From the NCBI GenBank assembly GCA_017456965.1, contig JAFTIJ010000093.1, positions 1 through 33,149 of the forward strand: 33,149 nt of DNA, written 5' to 3'. The stretch is from Clostridia bacterium. GTDB lineage: Bacteria; Bacillota; Clostridia; Oscillospirales; CAG-272. Shown here piece by piece: positions 1-8,176 of the stretch. The position numbers and the translations under genes were made by a program. How positions within the stretch are numbered: position 1 is the first letter of the stretch; each line of letters starts with the position of its first letter. The notes below the pieces were generated by a model. That model was not told the DNA's origin. It did no database searches and saw only the letters and a list, made by a program, of their open reading frames with translations.

Positions 1-369
1 GTGGAAGGAGCCTGCGTGCAATAAAGGTAACGGCTGAATTTATGAGATGCGTATATACGATAGGCACGGTTTCCCAATATAATATTCAGCCCGTAAGATA
101 TCATGCACGCGCTCTCCCTCACCCGACCTCCGTCGGGAGCTCCCTCCCAGAGGGAGCCTAACAGCAACCTTCGCTTTTGTTATCAATCACATTGCGCCGT
201 GCACTCCCTGTGTTTCGTTCGAGGATGACAGCACAGAGGAGGTATCTGCAAAAGTGAAGTTTTAAATGTTACAAGATACTACGAGGATGATTTTCTATCG
301 GTAGGTAAAACCTGCTTTATGGAAGGCACCCCTTCAGCGGTCCTTTTTTGGTAATATGTAATCGGTTTC
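1..369. other. Intergenic stretch with repeat relics
   Basis: I see no convincing gene here. At about 115-160 there is a CCCTC-rich palindromic relic ending in GAGGGAGCC, which resembles the insert of the MITE-like element at 14709-14910. At 216-230 lies CGTTCGAGGATGACA, which is also one arm of the inverted repeat at 29906-29956. No strong terminator for the leftward ECF gene ending at 370 is visible. Confidence 0.5.
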
Positions 370-963
370 TTACTTTCTCTTTTTGTAATTCAGGAGTCTG
401 ACGATCACGGGGCCGAGAACGACGTTGAGACCAAGCTCAAACAGGAAATTGAAGCCGACGAGACCGAAGAACATATAGGCGACGACGTTATCGTAGCCAA
501 AGCTCTTGCCCCACTCCGTAAGCGTATCGAGGAAGAAGATCCAGCCGCCGAGAAGGAAAATGCCCGTATTGACGAGGGGACAAACGACGGCAGAGGCAAT
601 GACCGCCACAACGCGGTTGAGCTTCTCCAAAAGCTTATACACAAGACCTGCCACAAGGCCTGCCAGCGTACCCTTCAGGAGCACGACGAGAACCGTGCCG
701 AGCACGTCAACGGTAAGAAAGGCCGCGGCGTCACCGCTGAGCAGAACCGTCACGCCGAAAATGAAGCCGAGCCACGCGCCCATACCGGCACCGCAGGTTG
801 CCGCACCGATGACGATCGGGATCAAAACCAGAGAGACGGAGAAAAGGCCGAGACGGACCAGAGCCGCCGCGATGAACTGCAGGACCACGACCAGCGCGGT
901 CAGGATCGCTCCGAGCGCTAAGGTCTCGGTCGACATTCTTTTGGTTTGGTTTTTGAATTTCAT
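370..963 (-). CDS. ECF transporter S component (substrate-binding membrane subunit), possibly for pantothenate
   Basis: The product is a 197-residue, very hydrophobic protein with about six membrane segments and a basic C-terminus. The pattern, including the small-residue-rich helices near residues 15-75, fits the S components of energy-coupling factor vitamin transporters (PF12822-like). S components bind the vitamin in the membrane and share an EcfA/A'/T module, which is not encoded in this window. The start at 963 is preceded by AGGAGG with 8-base spacing; an in-frame upstream extension has no such site. It lies 98 bp downstream of coaX on the same strand, probably in one transcript. That neighbour suggests pantothenate as substrate (PanT-like), which is inference only. 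Riboflavin or another vitamin is possible. Confidence 0.8.
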   Translation of the reverse strand: MKFKNQTKRMSTETLALGAILTALVVVLQFIAAALVRLGLFSVSLVLIPIVIGAATCGAGMGAWLGFIFGVTVLLSGDAAAFLTVDVLGTVLVVLLKGTLAGLVAGLVYKLLEKLNRVVAVIASAVVCPLVNTGIFLLGGWIFFLDTLTEWGKSFGYDNVVAYMFFGLVGFNFLFELGLNVVLGPVIVRLLNYKKRK

Positions 964-1061
964 GATAAAAATCCTCCTGTGCTGTCGTCCGCCGATGGCG
1001 GTACAACGCAAATTTTATTTTTATATTATCTCCCAAGAGGAGCAATATACGGGGAAAAAGA

Positions 1062-1835
1062 TCACTTTTCGTTATTCTTTTTATAGATGATATATAAGCC
1101 CTTTAAAACGAGGTGCTCATCCACGCGGATACGGTGTCGGCAATACCCGATGACCATGGGGGCAAAGCCACCCGTCGCGTAAACGGGGATCTCCTCACCG
1201 AGCTCCTCGCGGATACGGTCGATCATGCCGTCCACAAGGCTGGCGTTGCCGAAAACCACGCCCGATTTCATACAGTCGGCAGTATTTTTGCCGATCACGG
1301 AGCGCGGCGCCTCCAAGCTGACCTTGGGGAGCTGTGCGGTCTTCTCGACCAGCGCATCCAGACCCGTCTGCACGCCGGGGATGATCGAGACGCCGACAAA
1401 CGCACCGTTTCGGCTCATAACCATCATCTTTGTCGCCGTACCCATATCGATCACAAGCGACGGACTGCCGTAAAGCGTATGCGCCGCGACGCACGCGCAG
1501 ATGATATCCGCACCGACGGAGGACGGAATATCGCAATGGATATTGATGCCCGTACGGATGCCCGGCCCTACAATCAGCGCCTCGATCCCGCAGAGAAACG
1601 CGACGGCCTTTCTGACCACGGTATTTAACGGAGGCACAACGGACGCAATGATCGCGCCGCGGATCCGATCCCGCTCGACGCCGTAGAGCGACAGCACGCC
1701 AAGCAATAGCGTCGCATACTCATCCTCCGTGCGGTTGATGTCCGCAGAGAGACTTGTGCGAAAGACCAGCCGATCCCGCTCAAAGCCGCCGATCACGATA
1801 TTGGTATTCCCGATATCCATGGCGAGAATCATCAT
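1062..1835 (-). CDS. coaX: Type III pantothenate kinase
   Basis: This enzyme phosphorylates pantothenate to 4'-phosphopantothenate, the first step of coenzyme A synthesis in the cytoplasm. The 257-residue length is normal for CoaX. Visible family motifs are the N-terminal phosphate-binding DIGNTN, the substrate-site GPGIRTG in the middle, GADII followed by VIDMGTAT (the acetate/sugar kinase fold acidic site), and YATGGFAP near the end. The start at 1835 (MMILAMDIGNTN) has AGGA six bases upstream; the second ATG at 1832 is the alternative, and the longer open frame upstream is unlike the family. A sigma-A-type promoter lies at 1867-1895. The ECF S-component gene follows and is probably cotranscribed, which would link uptake and activation of the vitamin. 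Confidence 0.95.
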   Translation of the reverse strand: MMILAMDIGNTNIVIGGFERDRLVFRTSLSADINRTEDEYATLLLGVLSLYGVERDRIRGAIIASVVPPLNTVVRKAVAFLCGIEALIVGPGIRTGINIHCDIPSSVGADIICACVAAHTLYGSPSLVIDMGTATKMMVMSRNGAFVGVSIIPGVQTGLDALVEKTAQLPKVSLEAPRSVIGKNTADCMKSGVVFGNASLVDGMIDRIREELGEEIPVYATGGFAPMVIGYCRHRIRVDEHLVLKGLYIIYKKNNEK

Positions 1836-1866
1836 TTCACATCCTTTTCGGTACAATATTAAAATA

Positions 1867-1895
1867 ATTATATCACTTTTTTGCCCGAAACGCAA
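1867..1895 (-). promoter_or_regulatory. Sigma-A-type promoter of coaX
   Basis: Read leftward, TTGCGT, 17 bases, then TATAAT, with a TG making an extended -10. It ends about 30 bases upstream of the coaX start. Confidence 0.7.
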
Positions 1896-2203
1896 GTGTA
1901 TGCGAGAAGTTTTTGCTTGGGGACGCCTTCTTTTCTTTGGTTTCAAAGAAAAGAAGCAAAAGAAAAAACGAACGCAACGGCGTTCGATCCGTAGAAGGGG
2001 CAGAAAGGCAATATCATTTCGTTACGCTTTCGCAGTTCCCTCCCTCAGTCACCTTTGGTGACAGCACGGGGTCCCCAAGCCGCCGTGCGCGGTTTGGGGT
2101 TCTCGGTATCCCTCGTCAGAGGGAGCCGATCGGCCTTTCGCTTTCACGTATATTCAGCCATAGATCGGGCTGTCTTCACCAAAGCACGCCTTTGTGACAA
2201 AAC

Positions 2204-2235
2204 GCCCCCGACAGATCGGTGTCTCTGTCGGGGGC
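2204..2235 (-). terminator. Terminator after topA
   Basis: A perfect 12-bp stem GCCCCCGACAGA/TCTGTCGGGGGC with an 8-base loop lies 21 bases past the topA stop. Read leftward it is followed by GTTTTGT, a short T run. Confidence 0.75.
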
Positions 2236-2256
2236 TTACGGTTTCGGTCGGGGGGC

Positions 2257-4530
2257 TTATGCCTCGGGCTTCTCCTCGGGGAGGTTCTCTTTATAGGAGC
2301 ACTCCTTATTCATGCAAACGAGCACGCTCTTGCCCTTCTTGACGGCGAGCATACCGCCGCAGGTGGGACAGGTCTTATCCGTCGGCAGATCCCAGCTTGA
2401 GAAATCACAGGTGGGATACGAGGAGCAGCTATAGAATACGGTGTGATTCTTACCGAAGCCCTTGACGACGGGAGCACCGCACTTGGGGCACGCCACGCCG
2501 ATCTCCTCGCGGATGGGCTTGGTATACTTACACTTGGGGAAGTTACTGCACGCGTAGAACTTACCGTAGCGGCTCTTGCGGATCACGATATCACCGCCGC
2601 AGAGCTCACACTTCAGATCGGTCTTCTCGGGCTCCTCCTTCTCCTTTTTGGACTTGCCCGACGCGTCGAGCGGCTTCGTATTCTTACACTCGGGGTAGCC
2701 GGGGCAGGCGGCAAACTTGCCGAAGCGTCCGCTCTTGATGATCATGCGCTTACCGCACTTCTCGCAGATGATATCGGACTCCTCGACGGGAAGCTCGACC
2801 TTATTCTCGCCGATCTTCTCCTGCGCCTTTGCCAGCGTCTTTTCAAAATCGCCGTAGAATGCGCCGAGAACGTGCTCCAGCGTATCGTTGCCGCGCGCGA
2901 TCTCGTCGAGGTCGTCCTCCATATTGGCGGTAAACTTATAATCGACGATCTTCGGGAAATTCTTTTTCATCAGCTCAACGGTCGCAACGCCGAGGGGCGT
3001 TGCCTTCAGAAGCTTTTTGTCTCGCTCGATATAGCCGCGCTCCAGAATGGTCGTGATGGTAGGCGCGTAGGTACTCGGACGGCCAACGCCCTTCTCCTTC
3101 ATAAACTTGATGAGCGATGCCTCATCATAATGTGCGGGCGGCTCGGTGAAGTTCTGCGTGGCGAGGATCTCGCCGATGCCGAGCACGTCACCCTCCTTGA
3201 GCCCTCTGAGCTTGGAGGTCTTATCAAACACCTCGTCGTCATCGGAGTAGGCGAGCTTATAGCCCTTGAAGGAGAGCACGCTCTCGCTGAGCTTATAGAT
3301 ATAGCCTGCGGAGATGAAGTCCACCTCGACGGCGTCGTACTCCGCATTTTTCATCTGGCTCGCAACGAAGCGATCCCAGATCAGCTTATAAAGACGGTAC
3401 TGATCCGAGGAGAGGAAGGGACGGATATCCTCGGGGGTAAAGTCCATGCTCGCGGGGCGGATCGCCTCGTGCGCGTCCTGTGCCGCCGCCTTGGACTTAT
3501 AGACCTTGCGCTTGCTCGGGTAGTACGCATCGCCGTACTTCGCACGGATCAGCGCCTCTGCCGCGGCCGCCGCCTCGTCGGAGATACGGAGCGAGTCCGT
3601 TCTCATATAGGTGATCAGACCGTGTACACCGCCGTTTGCCGCACCGAGGTCCACGCCCTCGTACAGCTCCTGTGCGACCTTCATCGTTCTCTTGGAGTGG
3701 AAGCCGAAGCGACGGGACGCCACCTGCTGGAGGCTGGAGGTCTCAAACGGAGGCTCGGGGCTCTTGCTCTTTTTGGAGATCTTGAGATTTTTTACGCTGA
3801 ATTCGCTGTCGCGGCAGGCATCCACGATCTTCTGAGCCTCCTCACCGCAATCCAGCTCGATCTTGCCGTTTTCGTCACCGAAAAACTTTGCCTTGATCTT
3901 CTGATTTTTGCCAAGACCAAGAATAGCCTCGATGGTCCAGAACTCCTTGGGGACGAACTTCTCGATCTCCGCATCTCTCTCCACGATGATGCGCGTTGCC
4001 ACAGACTGTACGCGACCTGCGGAGAGACCGCTCTTGACGGTCTTCCAGAGATAGGGGCTGATCTTATAGCCGACGATGCGGTCGAGGATTCTGCGCGCCT
4101 GCTGAGAGTTGACCAGATTCATGTCGATCGGATGGGGCGCGTCGATGCCGCTCTGCACGGTCTTTTTGGTGATCTCGTTGAAGGCTACGCGCAGGGCCTG
4201 CTCGGGCTCGATGCCGAGCACCGTCGCCAGATGCCACGCGATCGCCTCACCCTCACGGTCAGGGTCCGTTGCGATATAGACCTTGTCCGCGCTCTTCGCC
4301 TCCTTTTTCAGCTCCGTGATCAGAGCGCTTTTGCCCTGAATATTGATATATTTTACCTTAAAATCATTCTCGGTATCCACGCCGAGACGGCTCTTCGGGA
4401 GGTCTCTGACGTGACCCTTGCAAGAGATGACCTTGTAGCCGCTGCCAAGGTACGAGTTGACCGTGGCAACCTTACCGGGGGACTCCAAAATAACCAGATT
4501 GATATGTTTCTTACTTTCCGGCATATCCAA
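2257..4530 (-). CDS. topA: DNA topoisomerase I (type IA)
   Basis: Topoisomerase I relaxes negative supercoils through a transient 5'-phosphotyrosine link. In this 757-residue protein the Toprim domain starts at VILESPGK (about residues 13-20), with the metal-binding DPDREG at 89-94. The catalytic tyrosine is Tyr308 in ITYMRTDS. The last 160 or so residues carry three clear four-cysteine zinc ribbons (CEKC...C...C, CELC...C...C, CPKC...C...C) and a fourth CPTC...C...C motif, as expected for bacterial TopA. The start is probably the TTG at 4530: GGAG lies 7 bases before it, against 13 bases for the ATG at 4524. dprA lies 83 bp upstream, a common Firmicutes order, but topA has its own strong promoter and a terminator. 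Confidence 0.97.
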   Translation of the reverse strand: MDMPESKKHINLVILESPGKVATVNSYLGSGYKVISCKGHVRDLPKSRLGVDTENDFKVKYINIQGKSALITELKKEAKSADKVYIATDPDREGEAIAWHLATVLGIEPEQALRVAFNEITKKTVQSGIDAPHPIDMNLVNSQQARRILDRIVGYKISPYLWKTVKSGLSAGRVQSVATRIIVERDAEIEKFVPKEFWTIEAILGLGKNQKIKAKFFGDENGKIELDCGEEAQKIVDACRDSEFSVKNLKISKKSKSPEPPFETSSLQQVASRRFGFHSKRTMKVAQELYEGVDLGAANGGVHGLITYMRTDSLRISDEAAAAAEALIRAKYGDAYYPSKRKVYKSKAAAQDAHEAIRPASMDFTPEDIRPFLSSDQYRLYKLIWDRFVASQMKNAEYDAVEVDFISAGYIYKLSESVLSFKGYKLAYSDDDEVFDKTSKLRGLKEGDVLGIGEILATQNFTEPPAHYDEASLIKFMKEKGVGRPSTYAPTITTILERGYIERDKKLLKATPLGVATVELMKKNFPKIVDYKFTANMEDDLDEIARGNDTLEHVLGAFYGDFEKTLAKAQEKIGENKVELPVEESDIICEKCGKRMIIKSGRFGKFAACPGYPECKNTKPLDASGKSKKEKEEPEKTDLKCELCGGDIVIRKSRYGKFYACSNFPKCKYTKPIREEIGVACPKCGAPVVKGFGKNHTVFYSCSSYPTCDFSSWDLPTDKTCPTCGGMLAVKKGKSVLVCMNKECSYKENLPEEKPEA

Positions 4531-4575
4531 AAACGCACTCCTTTATCTTCACATTACAAATTCACAGTAAATACT

Positions 4576-4605
4576 ATTATATATCCAAACCGAACGATTT
4601 GTCAA
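4576..4605 (-). promoter_or_regulatory. Sigma-A-type promoter of topA
   Basis: Read leftward, a perfect TTGACA, 18 bases, then a perfect TATAAT, placed in the gap between dprA and topA. It shows topA can be transcribed independently of dprA. Confidence 0.8.
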
Positions 4606-4613
4606 GCATTAAT

Positions 4614-5918
4614 TTACAAACTGCGGCCACTGCCTTCATTGCGGGCGCGGTAGACGCCGCCGGGGAGTGCCTCGGCAAAGCCGCCCATCTCTAACATCGT
4701 AAGCGTACCGAGCAGCGTCGCAACGTCTGCCCTCTTGCCCGTTTTTCTTGCATAAAGCACGGCGAGCTCCTCACAGGACATCGGGCGGTCAAGCAAAGCG
4801 AGCACCTCGCGCTCCGGCTCGGATAGACCGTCAGGCTTCCATCCGGGCGCCGCGTGGGGCGTCTCTTCTTTTCGGGGGGGCTTTTGTACCGTTTTCGCCT
4901 TTGGCGCCTTGGTGCGCTCACGTGTCACGGTGCTCTCCGCCATCTTGGGCGGCGGCGGGAGAGGCGCCGCGTGCGAAAACGCCGCAAGCGCGCGCGTGCG
5001 GTGCTCCTCGCACCCCCCCAGCCGCTCCGTAAATATCGTATGCGGATACGTAAGCTCATATTCACGTAAAATATCGTATGCGGAGGTCGTGAGCGTCGCG
5101 CCGTTTCGGATCAGCGAATTCGTCCCCGCAGAGAGGCGGTCCGCCGCGCCCCCGGGGTACGCAAACAGGTCGCGCCCCTGACGCAGAGCGCATCTTGCCG
5201 TGATCAGCGAGCCGCTTCTCAGATCCGCCTCCACAACGGCGGTCGCCTGTGAGAGCCCCGAGATAATGCGATTACGGATCGGAAAGTTTCTGGCGTTCGG
5301 CGCCGTTCCGGGCGCAAACTCCGTCACCAGCGTCCCGCGCCTTGCAATATCGCGCATCAGCGGTCGGTTCTCGGGCGGATACACGTGGTCAAGCCCACAG
5401 CCGAGCACCGCGACGGTATGCCCTCCTGCGGCGAGCGCACCCGCGTGTGCCGCGGTATCAATGCCGCGCGCCAGCCCCGACACCACCACCGCGCCGCAAG
5501 CGGCAAGGTCGTAGCCGAGGAGAAAGGCGTTGTCGCGTCCGCCGTGACTGCAGGTCCGCGTGCCGACGCAGGCGATCGAGAGTCGACGACCGAAATCGGG
5601 GAGCGCACCGAGATAATACAAAACCAGCGGCTTTGCGTGGATGGCGCGAAGCCGCGAGGGGTAGGCATCGCTGTCGGGCGTCAGGATACCGATCTTCATT
5701 TTTTCGCAATAAGCGACGATCATGCGCTCCCGCTCCAGCGACTTATCGCAAAGCGCGTGAAAGAGCCTGTCGTCGATCCCACCGATCGCGCCGAGCGTCC
5801 TCGCATCCGTCTCGTGCACCGCCCGCGGAGAGCCGAAAAGCGAGAGCAGAAGCGTCCCGCTCTCGCTGCCCGCACCGCAACGCAGTGCGAGCCATATCCA
5901 ATAAATCAACGATTCCAT
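4614..5918 (-). CDS. dprA: DNA-processing protein DprA/Smf
   Basis: DprA binds single-stranded DNA taken up during transformation and loads RecA on it. It is also widely conserved in species not known to be competent. The protein is 434 residues. The Rossmann-like DNA_processg_A domain is clear from GTRTCS through SGLARGIDTAAHAGAL, LGCGLDHVYPPENR and NFPIRNRIISGLS to GSLITA. A proline- and lysine-rich linker follows, then a C-terminal winged-helix segment (LSEPEREVLALL...) of the DprA_WH type. The start at 5918 (MESLIYW) has GAGG six bases upstream; an ATG at 5930 overlaps the stop of the upstream methyltransferase gene as ATGA and is the alternative. Overlap or near-contact indicates cotranscription with that gene. 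Confidence 0.93.
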   Translation of the reverse strand: MESLIYWIWLALRCGAGSESGTLLLSLFGSPRAVHETDARTLGAIGGIDDRLFHALCDKSLERERMIVAYCEKMKIGILTPDSDAYPSRLRAIHAKPLVLYYLGALPDFGRRLSIACVGTRTCSHGGRDNAFLLGYDLAACGAVVVSGLARGIDTAAHAGALAAGGHTVAVLGCGLDHVYPPENRPLMRDIARRGTLVTEFAPGTAPNARNFPIRNRIISGLSQATAVVEADLRSGSLITARCALRQGRDLFAYPGGAADRLSAGTNSLIRNGATLTTSAYDILREYELTYPHTIFTERLGGCEEHRTRALAAFSHAAPLPPPPKMAESTVTRERTKAPKAKTVQKPPRKEETPHAAPGWKPDGLSEPEREVLALLDRPMSCEELAVLYARKTGKRADVATLLGTLTMLEMGGFAEALPGGVYRARNEGSGRSL

Positions 5919-5926
5919 CGCGCGCC

Positions 5927-6703
5927 TCATTTCAGACGTACGCGCGCCGCTTCCCACATGACGACGCCCGAGGCGACGGCGGCGTTGAGCGACTCGGGGC
6001 CCTCACGCATCGGGATGATGACCGAGCCCGTGCAGGCGTCGAGCGTCTCACGGGAAACGCCGTGGCCCTCGTTACCGATCACGAAGCCGATCTTCCCTAC
6101 CATATCCACGTCGCGGATATCGTAAGAGTCGGTATCCAGCGCGGTCGCGTAAATGCGGAAGCCCTCTGCCCGTAAGCGTGCGATCTCGTCGGCGAGGCTC
6201 TCCGTATGGCAAAGCGCCACGCGAAAAAGCGAGCCCATGCAGGCACGCACGGTCTTGGGATTGTAGCGGTCGGCACAGCCCGCGCCCGTGTAGATCTTAT
6301 CTACGCCGAAGGCATCTGCCGAGCGCATGACCGCACCGAAGTTACCGGGATCGGCAACGCCGTCCAGTAAGAGCACAAAGCCATGCTCCTCTCTTGCCTT
6401 GGGCGTAAAATACGCACAGACGCAAAACACGCCCTGCGGTGCGCTCTCAAAGGAGAGCTTGCCGTAGACCGCATCGCTGACGATATGGAGTACGTCCCCC
6501 GCACCGTCAAGCTCCTCACGGTATTTCTCATAGGCGCTCTCCGTTGCAAACACGGAGACAAGCTCCGCGCCCGCCGCTCTCGCCTCACGGAAAAGCTTGA
6601 TGCCCTCAAAGGCAAACGTGCGCGTACGCTCTCTGTGCTTTTTATCCGAGAGCTTTGCCGCCGCGACGACGGCGCCGTTGGATTTGCTGGTGATAAGTTC
6701 CAT
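5927..6703 (-). CDS. SpoU/TrmH-family RNA 2'-O-ribose methyltransferase
   Basis: SPOUT methyltransferases of this class transfer a methyl group from S-adenosylmethionine to a ribose 2'-OH of rRNA or tRNA. In this 258-residue protein the N-terminal part resembles an RNA 2'-O ribose methyltransferase substrate-binding domain. The C-terminal half has the three SpoU motifs: DPGNFGAVMRSADAFG (motif 1), FVIGNEGHGVS (motif 2) and IPMREGPESLNAAVASGVVMWEAAR (motif 3), with the knot residues present. The start at 6703 has AGGAG five bases upstream. It lies just after the rplT terminator; YsgA-type methyltransferases are often found near translation genes in Firmicutes. The exact RNA target cannot be read from sequence. 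Confidence 0.9.
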   Translation of the reverse strand: MELITSKSNGAVVAAAKLSDKKHRERTRTFAFEGIKLFREARAAGAELVSVFATESAYEKYREELDGAGDVLHIVSDAVYGKLSFESAPQGVFCVCAYFTPKAREEHGFVLLLDGVADPGNFGAVMRSADAFGVDKIYTGAGCADRYNPKTVRACMGSLFRVALCHTESLADEIARLRAEGFRIYATALDTDSYDIRDVDMVGKIGFVIGNEGHGVSRETLDACTGSVIIPMREGPESLNAAVASGVVMWEAARVRLK

Positions 6704-6723
6704 GATCGCTCCTTTTCTCATGC

Positions 6724-6749
6724 TCTATACGCTGAAAGTAGCGTATAGA
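6724..6749. other. Hairpin upstream of the SpoU methyltransferase gene
   Basis: TCTATACGCT and AGCGTATAGA form a perfect 10-bp inverted repeat with a 6-base loop, 20 bases before the SpoU gene start and right after the rplT terminator. It could be an operator or an mRNA 5' hairpin. Confidence 0.5.
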
Positions 6750-6753
6750 ACGC

Positions 6754-6783
6754 AAAAACCAAAGCATGGATGCTTTGGTTTTT
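6754..6783 (-). terminator. Terminator of the infC-rpmI-rplT operon
   Basis: A perfect 13-bp stem AAAAACCAAAGCA/TGCTTTGGTTTTT with a 4-base loop (TGGA). It has T runs in both directions, so it could act on both strands. It lies 46 bases past the rplT stop. Confidence 0.85.
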
Positions 6784-6829
6784 TTGTTTATCGTATGAAC
6801 TGTCTGTGGAAGCCGTGGCGGGCGTCACA

Positions 6830-7183
6830 TTAAAGTGCGCTCTTTGCGGTTTCGCAGAGAGCTGCGAAAGCTTCCTTGTCGCTTACTGCGAGCTCAGCGA
6901 GCATCTTGCGGTTGAGGTTGATGCCGCTTCTCTTGAGACCGCACATAAACTTGGAGTAGTTGAGACCGTTAACCTTTGCCTGAGCAGAGATTCTGGTGAT
7001 CCAGAGAGAACGGAAATCTCTCTTCTTCATCTTACGGCCTGCGAAAGCGTAGTTGCCGCTCTTCATGACGGCCTGCTTAGCCATCTTGAAGTGCTTGCTC
7101 TTTGCGCCCCAGTAGCCCTTTGCGAGCTTAAGAACTTTATTTCTTCTCTTGCGCGTCATCATCGCGCCCTTAACTCTTGCCAT
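6830..7183 (-). CDS. rplT: 50S ribosomal protein L20
   Basis: L20 is an early-assembly protein of the large ribosomal subunit that binds 23S rRNA; in Firmicutes and enterobacteria it also represses its own operon by binding the leader mRNA. The 117-residue protein is full length, with the typical basic N-terminus ([15 protein letters not shown]) and the conserved segments [11 protein letters not shown] and [18 protein letters not shown] precedes the start at 9-base spacing. It is the last gene of infC-rpmI-rplT, 27 bp after rpmI. Confidence 0.98.
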   Translation of the reverse strand: MARVKGAMMTRKRRNKVLKLAKGYWGAKSKHFKMAKQAVMKSGNYAFAGRKMKKRDFRSLWITRISAQAKVNGLNYSKFMCGLKRSGINLNRKMLAELAVSDKEAFAALCETAKSAL

Positions 7184-7210
7184 TTTCTTATTCCTCCTTG
7201 ATGCCTTGAA

Positions 7211-7408
7211 TTATTTGTTGGGGATGAGGGACTTAACGGTTGCCTCGAAGGATGCGCTGAGGTAAGCGTTGCGACGAAGCTGTCTCTTGCGCTTAGGGGT
7301 CTTGATACCGAGCTTGTGGCGGCGGTTCGAGGAATTCATTTTTACCTTACCGGTCTTGGTGATAGAAAATCTTTTGGCTGTAGCCTTATGAGTCTTGATT
7401 TTTGCCAT
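7211..7408 (-). CDS. rpmI: 50S ribosomal protein L35
   Basis: L35 is a small basic protein of the large ribosomal subunit. The 65 residues match the full family length, with KTHKATAKRF at the start, the central basic RRHKLGIKTPKRKRQLR and the ending VKSLIPNK. An AAAGGAAG site precedes the ATG. It is the middle gene of the infC operon, 42 bp after infC. Confidence 0.98.
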   Translation of the reverse strand: MAKIKTHKATAKRFSITKTGKVKMNSSNRRHKLGIKTPKRKRQLRRNAYLSASFEATVKSLIPNK

Positions 7409-7450
7409 TTTGGGATTCTTCCTTTCAAAATATTTGTTACCCGAGCAGCA

Positions 7451-7966
7451 TTACTGCTTGATGGGGGATAAAAACAACGTGAGGTTGCGTCCTTCGAGAA
7501 CGGGTTTTTTATCGATCTGCGCACATTCGGATGCGGCCTCAGCGAAGCGCATGACAATGTCCATGCCAAGTTCCGTGTGGCGCATTTCACGACCCTTAAA
7601 TCTTACGCAGACCTTGACCTTATTGCCATCTTTCAAGAAACGGAAAGCGTGGTTGAGCTTGGTCTGGAAGTCGTGTTCACCAATGCTGCAAGAGAGCTGG
7701 ATCTCCTTTACCTCAACGACCTGCTGCTTCTTCTTTGCTTCCTTCTCGCGTTTTTCCTGTTCAAAGCGGAATTTGCCGTAGTCCATGATGCGGCACACCG
7801 GGGGCTCTGCCTTCGGCGCGATCATTACGAGATCGAGACCCTTCTCGATGGAAAGATTCTGTGCGACATCAATGGAAACGATACCGAGCTGTTCGCCCTC
7901 CTCGCCCACAAGTCTTACCTGGGGGACGGTAATTTCCTCATTGATCAAATGTTCCTGCTTGCTGAT
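7451..7966 (-). CDS. infC: Translation initiation factor IF-3, probable AUC start codon
   Basis: IF-3 keeps the 30S subunit free and proofreads initiator tRNA and start codon. The 171-residue product has the N-domain (INEEITVPQVRLVGEEGEQLG), the lysine-rich linker (KFRFEQEKREKEAKKKQQ), and the C-domain (VKEIQLSCSIGEHDF...KVKVCVRFKGREM). No ATG, GTG or TTG is suitably placed: the in-frame GTG and TTG overlap the ribosome site itself. GGAGG lies 8 bases before an in-frame ATC at 7966, whose use gives an N-terminus ISKQEHLINEE of the usual family length. Rare AUU/AUC/AUA starts are a known infC hallmark, because IF-3 discriminates against them and so represses itself. A structured leader and a consensus promoter lie upstream. 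Confidence 0.95.
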   Translation of the reverse strand: MSKQEHLINEEITVPQVRLVGEEGEQLGIVSIDVAQNLSIEKGLDLVMIAPKAEPPVCRIMDYGKFRFEQEKREKEAKKKQQVVEVKEIQLSCSIGEHDFQTKLNHAFRFLKDGNKVKVCVRFKGREMRHTELGMDIVMRFAEAASECAQIDKKPVLEGRNLTLFLSPIKQ

Positions 7967-7998
7967 ATGCGGCACCTCCAATATTGGAAAATAAATAA

Positions 7999-8025
7999 TG
8001 CGGAAAACCGAGCCGGTTCTCCGCA
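7999..8025 (-). promoter_or_regulatory. Attenuator-like hairpin in the infC leader
   Basis: In leader RNA a 12-bp stem (TGCGGAGAACCG/CGGTTTTCCGCA, one G-U pair, 3-base loop) is followed by the T-rich ATTATTTATTTT and then the infC ribosome site. It looks like an intrinsic terminator inside the 5' leader, as in L20-controlled infC operons of Bacillus. Whether L20 or IF-3 acts on it is inference. Confidence 0.6.
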
Positions 8026-8137
8026 TAAATATCCCATAGCAAAGGCATTGTCTGCCTATGTGAGCTACCTATTGACCCGAGCGCCCATTGCACTGCAAGG
8101 TGAGAACGGAGAACGTTCTGCTTTGTTTTACCGCACT

Positions 8138-8166
8138 ATTATAGCACAACGTGAACCGTCTGTCAA
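8138..8166 (-). promoter_or_regulatory. Consensus sigma-A promoter of infC operon
   Basis: Read leftward, TTGACA, 17 bases, then TATAAT, both perfect, between rluA-family gene end and infC. It implies a 5' leader of about 165 bases before infC. Confidence 0.9.
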
Positions 8167-8176
8167 GGGCTTTTTC

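Larger units (their letters stand above)
1836..2256. repeat. Intergenic region with clustered palindromes
   Basis: Between coaX and topA there is no convincing gene. It holds the coaX promoter; a perfect 13-bp hairpin at 1927-1956 (CTTCTTTTCTTTG, loop of 4, CAAAGAAAAGAAG); a 7-bp hairpin at 1969-1986 (CGAACGC/GCGTTCG); and at about 2040-2125 a CCCTCAGTCACC...GAGGGAGCC block containing further small hairpins. The last block resembles parts of 115-160 and of the MITE-like element at 14709-14910, so this looks like accumulated remains of small non-coding mobile repeats. The topA terminator closes the region. Confidence 0.55.

Noticed and set aside
2443-4653. 736-codon open frame opposite topA
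   Set aside because: It is the antisense reading of topA in a GC-rich genome, has no recognisable domains, and topA itself is unmistakable.
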